NCBI GenBank assembly: GCA_008080925.1
Contig: VMDJ01000166.1
Span: 1-19,260, forward strand
Length of the DNA stretch: 19,260 nucleotides
Reading direction: 5' to 3'
Origin: Gammaproteobacteria bacterium
GTDB taxonomy: Bacteria > Pseudomonadota > Gammaproteobacteria > Chromatiales > Chromatiaceae
Of the stretch, positions 1 through 7,712 are shown one piece after another (position 1 is the stretch's first letter; each line of letters opens with the position of its first letter). Position numbers and translations under genes: made by a program. The notes beneath the pieces are model-generated. The model saw only the letters and a program-made list of their open reading frames with translations. It had not been told where the DNA came from and made no database searches.

Positions 1-389
1 GAGCCACCTTTTGATTGGCCACCACCAAACTCTGCACTACCGCCACGACCACCACCGCCTAACATCTGCATATTGTCCGCAATGATCTCAGTGGTATAGC
101 GATCTTGGCCTTGTTGATCTTGCCACTTACGGGTTTGCAAACGGCCTTCAAGATAAACCTGGGAACCTTTCTTAAGGTATTCACCTGCAATCTCAGCTAA
201 GCGGCGAAAAAACACCACGCGGTGCCACTCGGTACGCTCTTGCATCTCACCGGAGTTTTTATCTTTCCATGACTCAGAAGTAGCAACCGTGATGTTGCAC
301 ACGGCATTACCATTCGGCATGTATTTAACCTCTGGGTCTTGTCCCAAGTTACCTACCAAAATGACTTTGTTAATACCGCGGCTCGCCAT
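1..389 (-). CDS. ssb: Single-stranded DNA-binding protein SSB, C-terminus cut off by the window edge
   Basis: SSB coats single-stranded DNA as a tetramer during replication, recombination and repair. About 129 residues are visible, starting MASRGINKVILVGNLGQDPE. Residues 1-110 form the OB fold, with the aromatic DNA-contacting positions W41, W55, F61 and W89 matching the known E. coli set (offset by the initiator Met). After residue 110 the sequence turns into a Gly-rich linker (GGGGRGGSAEFGGG). The acidic C-terminal tip that binds partner proteins lies beyond position 1 and cannot be checked. The start is the ATG at 389-387, with a good Shine-Dalgarno (GGGGAG) about 5 nt upstream. The gene lies 51 bp downstream of the MFS gene on the same strand, so the two may be co-transcribed. 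Identity is very sure. Confidence 0.97.
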   Translation of the reverse strand, partial: MASRGINKVILVGNLGQDPEVKYMPNGNAVCNITVATSESWKDKNSGEMQERTEWHRVVFFRRLAEIAGEYLKKGSQVYLEGRLQTRKWQDQQGQDRYTTEIIADNMQMLGGGGRGGSAEFGGGQSKGG

Positions 390-440
390 GTTTTCTCCCC
401 TGATTGACGCCAAAACGTCGATAAAATTGTTTTTCGCAGT

Positions 441-1820
441 CTACGCCGTCGCGCCCACAATTGCATCCAATCTGGCGTTATCGAGACGCTGTTTATCGAC
501 CTTCAGATAAGCCACTCCGTCACTGTAGATGACTACCGCCTCTTCGACTCCAGCAACCCCCTCAAGCTGCGCTGCGAGCTCGCTAGCAGCTGCTTCAGAG
601 GTCAGTTGAACAGTTCGCACCTGACTGGTGGTGTGGCGAGGTTTGCGCATGCCCGAGGCGACCACGAGCCAGATCAGGCAGATCACCGCTGCGAATTCAA
701 ACACACCAGCATTGCCCCACTGCTGATGCGCCCAGCCGCCGATCAGACCACCGAAAAACGCACCCGCGAATTGCGAGGTCGAATACACACCCATCGCAGT
801 CCCCTTGGCATCGGCTGGAGAGGTTTTCGACACCAGCGATGGAAGCGTCGCTTCAAGCAAATTAAAGGCGGTGAAAAAAACAATCAGCGTGATAAACCAA
901 GCATTCTCAGAAGGCGGCAGTTGCGCCATCACCAAATGTGTACCAATCAGAACGGTAATCGCCCCTAAGAAAATCGGTTTTAACTGACGCTTCTTCTCGG
1001 AAAGGATAATGAACGGCACCATCGACAAAATGGAAATAATCATCACCGGCAGGTAAACCCAGGTGTGCTCGGTCAGCGGCAAACCTGCATCGCGTAGCGC
1101 TAAAGGGATCACCAAAAAGACGGCCGTCAGAACGAGGTGTAGCGAAAAGATACCCACATCTAAACGTACCAAGTCCGGATTACGTAAAACCTGACCAACC
1201 ATTTGCGGCAACGGCACTGCATCGCGGCGGGTACGGCTAGTTTGTGGAGATGGCACGACAAACAGGATGATGAACATACCAATGAGTGCCAACAAAGCTG
1301 TGAGCCAAAAAATCCCACTGACACCAATCGTGCTACTGATCATCGGACCAAAAATCATAGCCAGCAAAAATGCCGAGCCGATACTCATGCCAATCAGCGC
1401 CATTGATTTGGTTCGCTGTTCTTCTCGGGTTAGATCAGACGCTAGCGCCATCACGGCCGCAGCAATTGCACCACTACCCTGCACAGCGCGACCCACAATA
1501 ATCCAAAAGATATCCGTGGACATCGCAGCGATCACACTACCGAGAGCAAACAGAATCAGACCACCGATGATCACCGGCTTTCGACCAATTCGATCGGATA
1601 AGAAACCGAAAGGAAGTTGAAGTAAGGCTTGAGTCAATCCATAGATACCCACCGCAAGACCCGCCAGCCAAGGCGTTGTCCCCTCAAGGGTTTCGGCGAA
1701 GATCGCAAAGACCGGCAGAATCAGGAACAGACCCAACATGCGTGACCCATAAATACCGGCCAAGCCAATGACAGCACGCCGCTCGGCTGAGGTCATTTTG
1801 TTGTGCTGAAAACTGCTCAA
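441..1820 (-). CDS. YajR-like MFS transporter with C-terminal soluble (YAM-type) domain
   Basis: This is an inner-membrane secondary transporter of the major facilitator superfamily. Its substrate is unknown. About 12 hydrophobic segments fill residues 15-390. MFS motif A is clear between TM2 and TM3 (GFLSDRIGRKP, residues 72-82), and the stretch AVMALASDLTREEQRTKSM follows TM4. The last 60 residues (about 400-459, from QVRTVQL) form a small alpha/beta unit resembling the C-terminal YAM domain of E. coli YajR. I chose the TTG start at 1820 because ACGGAG sits 6 nt upstream. The alternatives are the ATG at 1796 (451 aa), which has no clear ribosome site but gives an N-terminus like homologues, and the TTG at 1847 (468 aa). 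The gene is divergent from uvrA and 51 bp upstream of ssb. The family call is sure, the start is not. Confidence 0.9.
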   Translation of the reverse strand: MSSFQHNKMTSAERRAVIGLAGIYGSRMLGLFLILPVFAIFAETLEGTTPWLAGLAVGIYGLTQALLQLPFGFLSDRIGRKPVIIGGLILFALGSVIAAMSTDIFWIIVGRAVQGSGAIAAAVMALASDLTREEQRTKSMALIGMSIGSAFLLAMIFGPMISSTIGVSGIFWLTALLALIGMFIILFVVPSPQTSRTRRDAVPLPQMVGQVLRNPDLVRLDVGIFSLHLVLTAVFLVIPLALRDAGLPLTEHTWVYLPVMIISILSMVPFIILSEKKRQLKPIFLGAITVLIGTHLVMAQLPPSENAWFITLIVFFTAFNLLEATLPSLVSKTSPADAKGTAMGVYSTSQFAGAFFGGLIGGWAHQQWGNAGVFEFAAVICLIWLVVASGMRKPRHTTSQVRTVQLTSEAAASELAAQLEGVAGVEEAVVIYSDGVAYLKVDKQRLDNARLDAIVGATA

Positions 1821-1856
1821 GAAAAACTCCGTGAATAAACCTTTCAATAGTACCCA

Positions 1857-1880
1857 GATCAGCCCACAAAAGCTCTGATC
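1857..1880. repeat. Inverted repeat GATCAG-N12-CTGATC upstream of the MFS gene
   Basis: Arms at 1857-1862 and 1875-1880 are perfect 6-bp inverted copies separated by 12 bp. They lie about 37 bp upstream of the preferred MFS start and about 110 bp upstream of uvrA. They could form an operator for a dimeric regulator or a weak mRNA hairpin, and a chance repeat is also possible. I recognise no known regulator site in it. Confidence 0.3.
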
Positions 1881-1931
1881 AATTCACCCCAATGAACATG
1901 GCAGCCCAAACCCAGAAAAGGTGAATCGGGC

Positions 1932-1960
1932 TCGTGTTACATGCGCCTCTCACCTAGAAT
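1932..1960 (+). promoter_or_regulatory. Weak candidate sigma70 promoter for uvrA
   Basis: A TAGAAT box at 1955-1960 matches 5 of 6 bases of the -10 consensus and lies 32 bp before the uvrA ATG. The hexamer 17 bp upstream (TCGTGT, 1932-1937) is a poor -35. A 6-bp inverted repeat (AGGTGA at 1919-1924, TCACCT at 1950-1955) abuts the -10. I searched 1800-1992 by eye for the LexA pattern CTG-N10-CAG and found none. The call rests mainly on the -10 box. Confidence 0.3.
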
Positions 1961-1992
1961 ATTGGGTTCGATTTTTTGACCGGTAGTCACTC

Positions 1993-4818
1993 ATGGACAC
2001 GATACATATTCGCGGCGCTCGCACTCACAACCTGAAAGACATCAGCGTTGATTTGCCACGCGACAAGCTCATCGTGATCACCGGTCTGTCCGGCTCTGGC
2101 AAGTCATCGCTCGCCTTCGATACCATTTACGCCGAAGGTCAGCGTCGCTATGTCGAGTCACTCTCGGCTTATGCGCGCCAATTCCTTTCGATGATGGAGA
2201 AGCCAGATGTGGATCACATCGAAGGCCTATCTCCCGCTATCTCAATCGAGCAGAAAACCACTTCACATAACCCACGCTCAACCGTCGGTACCATTACCGA
2301 GATTTACGACTACCTGCGTTTGTTATTCGCTCGTGTCGGTACACCTCGTTGCCCCGAGCATGACGAACCCTTAGAGGCACAAACCATCAGCCAGATGGTC
2401 GATCAGGTATTGAATCTAGAAGAAGGCAGCAAGCTGATGCTGCTCGCGCCGGTGATCACAGAGCGTAAAGGTGAATATAAAAAATTACTTAGCGAGCTTT
2501 ATGCCCAAGGTTATTTGCGGGCTCGTATTGATGGCGATATCTATGAGCTAGATCAGCCACCAGAGCTTGAGCTGCATGAGAAGCACACCATTGAAGTGGT
2601 GATTGATCGTTTTAAGGTGCGTGAAGATTTACGCCTGCGCCTCACCGAGTCTTTTGAAACCGCGCTGCGCCTAACTGAAGGGACTGCACGTATTGCCTGG
2701 ATGGAGGAAGACAAGCCAGAACTTTTATTCTCAGCAAATTTTGCATGTCCTCACTGTGGCTACTCTATTGAAGAGCTTGAGCCACGCATGTTCTCGTTTA
2801 ATAACCCAGCAGGTGCTTGCGAAACCTGTGATGGCCTAGGTGTTGAACAATTCTTTGACTCAAGCAAAGTGATCACTTCACCAGAGCTATCTCTGGCTGG
2901 TGGCGCAGTACGTGGCTGGGATCGTCGTAACGCCTACTACTTCGCAATTATTCGATCACTCGGCAAACATTATGGCTTTGACCCTGAAACCCCTTGGGAA
3001 GCGCTTGATAAGAAAACTCAAAAGATCATTCTGAACGGTAGCGGTCTTGAAGCGATTGAATTCGTTCAACTCGATCCACGCGGTAAGACAGTAAAAAAAC
3101 TGCAACCCTTTGAGGGCGTGTTAAATAACATGAAGCGCCGTTATCGGGAAACCGAATCGAATGCGGTACGTGAAGAGCTTTCACGTTACTTATCGCATCA
3201 GGCCTGTCCTGATTGCCAAGGCACACGTCTTAACGAAGCGGCACGTCATGTCTTCGTTGATCAACAACGTCTACCCGATGTGACCGGCATGGCTATTGAT
3301 CAAAGCTTGAACTTCTTTGAAGCACTTAACCTGCCGGGTAAGCGTGGAGAGATTGCGAGCAAGATCGTGAAAGAGATTCGCGAACGTTTGCAGTTCTTAG
3401 TCAACGTTGGTTTGAACTACCTCACATTAGATCGCAGCGCTGAGACTCTGTCAGGCGGAGAAGCACAACGCATCCGTTTAGCAAGCCAAATTGGTGCTGG
3501 CCTCGTAGGCGTTATGTATGTTCTTGATGAACCTTCCATCGGTCTACACCAACGTGATAACGAGCGTTTGCTCAACACCCTGACCTACCTACGCGACCTG
3601 GGTAACACGGTGATTGTTGTTGAACACGATGAGGATGCGATTCGCAGCTCCGATCACGTGGTGGACATTGGCCCAGGTGCAGGTATTCATGGTGGCAAGG
3701 TGATTGCACAAGGGACGCCAGATGATATTGCAAGTAATCCAGATTCAATTACCGGTCATTACCTTAGCGGCAAAGAAAGTATCACCATACCTAGCGAGCT
3801 TACGCCTTACGATAAAAAACGCGTGCTCAAAATTACTGGCGCACGTGGTAACAACTTAAAAGATGTCACTTTAGAAATACCTGCCGGTTTATTCACCTGC
3901 GTAACTGGTGTATCAGGTTCAGGTAAATCGACTCTGATCAACGACACGCTTTATCCGATCGCAGCGAACAATCTGAATCGCGCGAATCAAGATATCGCAC
4001 CACACGATGACATCACTGGACTTGAGCACTTTGATAAGGTCGTGGATATCGATCAATCTCCGATTGGTCGCACACCTCGTTCAAATCCTGCTACCTACAC
4101 TGGCTTGTTCACACCGATTCGTGAGTTATTTGCGGGTGTTCCTGAATCGCGTTCTCGAGGCTATAACCCCGGTCGTTTTAGCTTTAACGTTAAAGGCGGT
4201 CGATGTGAGGCGTGCGCAGGTGACGGTGTCATTAAAGTCGAAATGCACTTTCTACCCGACGTGTATGTGCAATGTGATGTATGCAAAGGAAAACGCTATA
4301 ACCGCGAAACGCTCGAGATACAGTACAAAGGTAAATCGATCAACGAGGTTTTAGAACTCACAGTCGAAGATGCGTTGAGCTTCTTTGAAGCTGTACCTGC
4401 TTTGAAACGTAAACTGCAGACACTCATGGATGTGGGTTTGAGTTACATCACTTTAGGTCAAAACGCGACAACTCTTTCTGGCGGCGAGGCACAGCGAGTC
4501 AAACTATCGCGTGAACTCTCTAAACGAGATACAGGCAATACGCTGTATATTTTGGACGAGCCAACAACCGGCCTGCACTTCCATGACGTGAAGCAATTGC
4601 TTAGCGTGCTTCACTCATTACGTGATCGCGGTAATTCTGTTGTAGTGATCGAACACAACTTGGATGTCATCAAAACCGCAGATTGGATTATTGACCTTGG
4701 CCCTGAAGGTGGCAGCGGTGGTGGTCAGATTATTGCTAAAGGCACACCGGGTGATATCGCCAAGGAAAAGGTGTCACACACCGGTCGCTTCCTAAAGCCG
4801 TTACTCGGCAAGCGTTAG
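1993..4818 (+). CDS. uvrA: Excinuclease ABC subunit A (UvrA)
   Basis: UvrA is the damage-sensing ATPase of nucleotide excision repair. As a dimer with UvrB it finds distorted DNA and loads UvrB. At 941 aa it has the family's usual length (E. coli 940). Both ABC modules are complete. Module 1 has Walker A GLSGSGKSS at residues 31-39, signature LSGGEAQ at 486-492 and Walker B ending in D512-E513. Module 2 has Walker A GVSGSGKST at 639-647, signature LSGGEAQ from 828 and Walker B D855-E856. Both zinc sites are intact: C252-x2-C255 with C276-x2-C279, and C738-x2-C741 with C761-x2-C764. The ATG start gives the expected N-terminus, although no strong Shine-Dalgarno precedes it. The 3' end runs 18 bp into the convergent SAM hydrolase gene. 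Identity is certain. Confidence 0.99.
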   Translation: MDTIHIRGARTHNLKDISVDLPRDKLIVITGLSGSGKSSLAFDTIYAEGQRRYVESLSAYARQFLSMMEKPDVDHIEGLSPAISIEQKTTSHNPRSTVGTITEIYDYLRLLFARVGTPRCPEHDEPLEAQTISQMVDQVLNLEEGSKLMLLAPVITERKGEYKKLLSELYAQGYLRARIDGDIYELDQPPELELHEKHTIEVVIDRFKVREDLRLRLTESFETALRLTEGTARIAWMEEDKPELLFSANFACPHCGYSIEELEPRMFSFNNPAGACETCDGLGVEQFFDSSKVITSPELSLAGGAVRGWDRRNAYYFAIIRSLGKHYGFDPETPWEALDKKTQKIILNGSGLEAIEFVQLDPRGKTVKKLQPFEGVLNNMKRRYRETESNAVREELSRYLSHQACPDCQGTRLNEAARHVFVDQQRLPDVTGMAIDQSLNFFEALNLPGKRGEIASKIVKEIRERLQFLVNVGLNYLTLDRSAETLSGGEAQRIRLASQIGAGLVGVMYVLDEPSIGLHQRDNERLLNTLTYLRDLGNTVIVVEHDEDAIRSSDHVVDIGPGAGIHGGKVIAQGTPDDIASNPDSITGHYLSGKESITIPSELTPYDKKRVLKITGARGNNLKDVTLEIPAGLFTCVTGVSGSGKSTLINDTLYPIAANNLNRANQDIAPHDDITGLEHFDKVVDIDQSPIGRTPRSNPATYTGLFTPIRELFAGVPESRSRGYNPGRFSFNVKGGRCEACAGDGVIKVEMHFLPDVYVQCDVCKGKRYNRETLEIQYKGKSINEVLELTVEDALSFFEAVPALKRKLQTLMDVGLSYITLGQNATTLSGGEAQRVKLSRELSKRDTGNTLYILDEPTTGLHFHDVKQLLSVLHSLRDRGNSVVVIEHNLDVIKTADWIIDLGPEGGSGGGQIIAKGTPGDIAKEKVSHTGRFLKPLLGKR

Positions 4819-5529
4819 AACATCGCCGATCGATACAGCCATGGTTTGAGCTGCATTGCCTTGATTGATCGCAATCTCAATCAGGCCAAGTGAATTGCGG
4901 TAGCTCAAGAATTCACCTGCAGGCACATCATTAAAGGTGCGTACCTGCGGGATAGTATTGCCATTGTGAACAAATTGACCGCCCTGCTTGAATCGCTGGG
5001 TCGTCATATCGGTCATCACGTTACCGAAGGCATCGATGTAAATGACCCGCACGCTTGGTACAGCATCACAACGGACGACATCTGCAGGGAATAATCGCTG
5101 CCAACCCGGACGAGGATTTTTAGCCCAGTGCATCGCCATTGGCATAAACCAATCCCGTCCATGAAAACTTGCTGGCACATCGTCATCTACCGGTGGCAAG
5201 CGATAGACCTTATCCGCACGATCAATAAAGCTACATAGCAGCCCGTTATCGGGCCCGATAAAGAAGTTGCCATCGCATGAGACCGCAACACCTTCTCGTT
5301 TTGAACCAACCGTAGGATCGATCACCGATACGATGATGCTGCCTTCAGGCAAACTCGGCACCAGCGCTTGTAATAAGACACCTGCCTCATAAGGCTTAAA
5401 GCGTGGCGCATCATGCTGCAGGTCAAAGATTGGGCCTGCGTGCTCAGTCGCAACGGCATGCAGCAACCCCACATACGGACCATTATGACCGTAGTCGGTA
5501 TACAAAAAGATCGGGGCATCTCTATTCAT
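4801..5529 (-). CDS. S-adenosyl-L-methionine hydrolase (adenosine-forming), DUF62/SAM-HAT family
   Basis: Family members split SAM with water into adenosine and methionine. They are relatives of the bacterial fluorinase and chlorinase. The 242-aa protein begins IFLYTDYG (residues 7-14) and has IDPTVGSKR (70-78), GPDNGLL (92-98), FHGRD (122-126) and IDAFGN (165-170). A C-terminal NSLGLIEIAINQGNAA block starts at residue 212. D71, R78 and H123 match in order and spacing the Asp-Arg-His triad reported for this family, which favours hydrolase over halogenase activity. G17 occupies a place where, as I recall, many relatives have Asp. No Shine-Dalgarno is visible before the ATG at 5529. The gene starts 17 bp after the rplQ terminator and ends inside uvrA. 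The family call is strong; the reaction is inferred from the triad. Confidence 0.88.
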   Translation of the reverse strand: MNRDAPIFLYTDYGHNGPYVGLLHAVATEHAGPIFDLQHDAPRFKPYEAGVLLQALVPSLPEGSIIVSVIDPTVGSKREGVAVSCDGNFFIGPDNGLLCSFIDRADKVYRLPPVDDDVPASFHGRDWFMPMAMHWAKNPRPGWQRLFPADVVRCDAVPSVRVIYIDAFGNVMTDMTTQRFKQGGQFVHNGNTIPQVRTFNDVPAGEFLSYRNSLGLIEIAINQGNAAQTMAVSIGDVLTLAE

Positions 5530-5546
5530 GCGCCAAGTCTAATGGC

Positions 5547-5572
5547 AAAAAAAAGCCGGGCATAGCCCGGCT
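5547..5572 (-). terminator. Intrinsic terminator after rplQ, end of the ribosomal cluster
   Basis: Read on the minus strand, this is a perfect 8-bp stem (AGCCGGGC / GCCCGGCT) with a 3-nt loop, followed at once by eight T residues. It lies 24 bp after the rplQ stop. The opposite strand is also T-rich after the stem, so some bidirectional action is possible. Only 17 bp separate the T tract from the SAM hydrolase ATG. Confidence 0.93.
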
Positions 5573-5595
5573 CTTTAACTTTTTTGAAGCGAATC

Positions 5596-5991
5596 TTATT
5601 CTGCTTCTACAGCCTCTTCGACTTCCTCGACTTCTGGACGGTCAACCATCTCAACGTAAGCCATAGGTGCTTTGTCGCCAGGGCGATAGCCACACTTCAA
5701 AATGCGCAGGTAACCACCTGAACGCTCTTTATAGCGAGGGCCAATTTCAGAGAACAACTTTGCTACGACTGCATCATCACGCAAACGTGAAAATGCCAAG
5801 CGACGGTTTGCAACGCTGTCTTCTTTAGCCAAAGTGACGAGTGGCTCAACCACACGACGCAATTCTTTAGCCTTAGGCAAAGTGGTCTTGATCAATTCAT
5901 GATCGAACATCGATACAGCCATGTTACGGAACATAGCCTTACGGTGTGAGCTGTTACGGTTTAACTGCCGTCCTGATTTGCGGTGACGCAT
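5596..5991 (-). CDS. rplQ: Large-subunit ribosomal protein L17
   Basis: L17 is a 50S protein near the peptide exit tunnel and is the last gene of the alpha block. It is 131 aa (E. coli 127). The N-terminus MRHRKSGRQLNRNSSHRKAM is the diagnostic L17 start, followed by the conserved KTTLPKAKELRRVVEPLVTLAK region (about 35-57) and the GGYLRILK stretch. The extra length is an acidic tail (EVEEVEEAVEAE). AGGA lies about 10 nt before the ATG. The gene is 46 bp downstream of rpoA and is followed by a strong terminator. Confidence 0.98.
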   Translation of the reverse strand: MRHRKSGRQLNRNSSHRKAMFRNMAVSMFDHELIKTTLPKAKELRRVVEPLVTLAKEDSVANRRLAFSRLRDDAVVAKLFSEIGPRYKERSGGYLRILKCGYRPGDKAPMAYVEMVDRPEVEEVEEAVEAE

Positions 5992-6037
5992 GGGTCGACT
6001 TCCTACAATATAGTTACATCAACACGGAACGCTTCAA

Positions 6038-7039
6038 TCAGCGTGCCATCAATTCTTCTAAGTTTTCTGGTGGCCAGTTCTCAAGACGAGCACCCAACGA
6101 CAAGCCACGAGTAGCCAATACGTCTTTGATCTCGGTGAGAGACTTTTTACCCAAGTTCGGGGTCTTCAACAGCTCAACTTCAGTGCGCTGAATCAGATCG
6201 CCGATCAAGAAGATGTTCTCAGCCTTCAAACAGTTCGCAGAACGAACAGTCAGCTCAAGATCATCAACTGGGCGTACCAGAATTGGATCAATCTCAGGTG
6301 CCGAAGGCTCATTGCTCTTAGGCTCTGGGGTTTGATCCAGATCGACAAACGCTACCAACTGATGCTGCAGAATGGTTGCTGCACGGCGGATTGAATCCTC
6401 CGCATCCAGGGTACCGTTAGTTTCAATATCGATAACCAAACGGTCCAAGTCAGTACGCTGCTCAACACGTGCATTTTCAACTGAGTACGCAACACGACGT
6501 ACTGGGCTGAAGCTCGCATCTAACTGCAAACGGCCGATTGGACGGTCATCACCTGCTGCGCTTTCACGATTGCTCGCTGGCTCGTAGCCGCGACCACGCT
6601 CAACACGCAGGGTCATGTTCAAATGACCTTTATCGGTCAAGTGCGCAATCACCAACTCTGGGTTAGCGATCTCAACGCCGTGAGTCAACTGGATATCAGC
6701 TGCAGTCACAGTCGCAGGACCTTTAACATCACAGGTCAATGTTGCTTCGTCACGATCTTCCATTTGGATCGCAACTTCTTTCAAGTTCAACAGGATCTCA
6801 AGAACGTCTTCTTGTACGCCCTCGATTGCACTGTACTCATGCACAACGCCTTCGATCTCTGCTTCAGTAATTGCACAGCCTGGCATCGAAGACAACAGAA
6901 TGCGACGCAATGCGTTACCTAAAGTGTGGCCAAAACCACGCTCTAAAGGCTCAAGTGCAACTTTAGCGTGGGTACGCTCTTTAACAGTCTCAACATTAAC
7001 GATGTTAGGACTTAAGAACTCAGTGACGGAACCCGCCAT
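6038..7039 (-). CDS. rpoA: DNA-directed RNA polymerase subunit alpha
   Basis: The alpha dimer scaffolds RNA polymerase assembly. Its C-terminal domain contacts UP elements and activators. With the ATG at 7039 the protein is 333 aa (E. coli 329) and begins MAGSVTEFL, as homologues do. The GTG at 7045 is only two codons earlier and sits directly on the AGGGG ribosome site, so it is less likely. The N-terminal domain (about 1-235) has the assembly helix GNALRRILLSS with R45. A variable Pro/Glu linker covers about 236-250. The C-terminal domain (about 251-325) keeps the DNA-contact residues R266 and N269 and the TPNLGKKS loop (293-300), each one position off E. coli numbering. It lies 39 bp after rpsD and shares the alpha block, coupling polymerase and ribosome supply. 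Confidence 0.98.
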   Translation of the reverse strand: MAGSVTEFLSPNIVNVETVKERTHAKVALEPLERGFGHTLGNALRRILLSSMPGCAITEAEIEGVVHEYSAIEGVQEDVLEILLNLKEVAIQMEDRDEATLTCDVKGPATVTAADIQLTHGVEIANPELVIAHLTDKGHLNMTLRVERGRGYEPASNRESAAGDDRPIGRLQLDASFSPVRRVAYSVENARVEQRTDLDRLVIDIETNGTLDAEDSIRRAATILQHQLVAFVDLDQTPEPKSNEPSAPEIDPILVRPVDDLELTVRSANCLKAENIFLIGDLIQRTEVELLKTPNLGKKSLTEIKDVLATRGLSLGARLENWPPENLEELMAR

Positions 7040-7078
7040 ACTCACCCCTCTTTAGTGTTCGTTTAAACGTTAAACAGA

Positions 7079-7699
7079 TTACTTCGAATACAATTCGACG
7101 ATCAGCTGCTCATTAATTTCTGCTGGCAACTCAGTGCGATCTGGATTGCGCTTGAAAGTACCTTTCATCGCGTTCGCATCAATCTCAATCCACTCAGGAG
7201 CACCGTACTGCTCAGCCAATGCCAATGAGCTCTTAATGCGCTCTTGACCCTTAGACTTCTCACGAATGGTGATCACGTCTTCTGGCTTAACGTTGTATGA
7301 AGGGATGTTGACACCCTTACCGTTAACTTCTACTGCTTTATGGCTTACCAACTGACGCGCTTCTGCACGAGTTGCACCAAAGCCCATACGGTAAACAACG
7401 TTATCTAAACGTGCTTCCAACAAACGCAGTAGGTTTTCACCTGTTGGGCCTTTTACGCGATCAGCTTGTGCATAGTAGTTGCGGAACTGACGCTCAAGAA
7501 TGCCGTACAAACGGCGAACTTTTTGTTTTTCACGAAGCTGCAGACCGTAATCTGACAAACGACCACGGCGATCACCACCCTGACCAGGCTTCTTCTCCAT
7601 GTTGCATTTTGTGTCTACAGAACGCATGCGGCTCTTCAGGAACAAATCGGTTCCTTCGCGACGCATCAATTTACATTTTGGACCTAAGTAACGTGCCAT
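7079..7699 (-). CDS. rpsD: Small-subunit ribosomal protein S4
   Basis: S4 is a primary 16S rRNA binder that starts 30S assembly. In E. coli it also represses translation of the alpha operon. The 206 aa match E. coli exactly in length. It starts MARYLGPKCKLMRREGTDLF and has the S4 RNA-binding domain around residues 95-160 (LLRLLEARLDNVVYRMGF, then TRAEARQLVSHKAVEVNG), ending INEQLIVELYSK. Only C9 and C32 are present, so the zinc-binding cysteine cluster of some bacterial S4 proteins is absent. A GGAG Shine-Dalgarno precedes the ATG. The gene lies 13 bp after rpsK. Confidence 0.98.
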   Translation of the reverse strand: MARYLGPKCKLMRREGTDLFLKSRMRSVDTKCNMEKKPGQGGDRRGRLSDYGLQLREKQKVRRLYGILERQFRNYYAQADRVKGPTGENLLRLLEARLDNVVYRMGFGATRAEARQLVSHKAVEVNGKGVNIPSYNVKPEDVITIREKSKGQERIKSSLALAEQYGAPEWIEIDANAMKGTFKRNPDRTELPAEINEQLIVELYSK

Positions 7700-7712
7700 T
7701 TTCTAACTCCAG

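Noticed and set aside
606..1406. Several plus-strand frames within the MFS gene
   Set aside because: They are antisense to a membrane protein with clear MFS motifs, and their translations (His/Arg/Gln-rich) are typical of the reverse complement of hydrophobic coding sequence.
7040..7045. GTG start for rpoA two codons upstream
   Set aside because: The GTG lies directly against the AGGGG ribosome site, too close for initiation. The ATG at 7039 has proper spacing and the family N-terminus.
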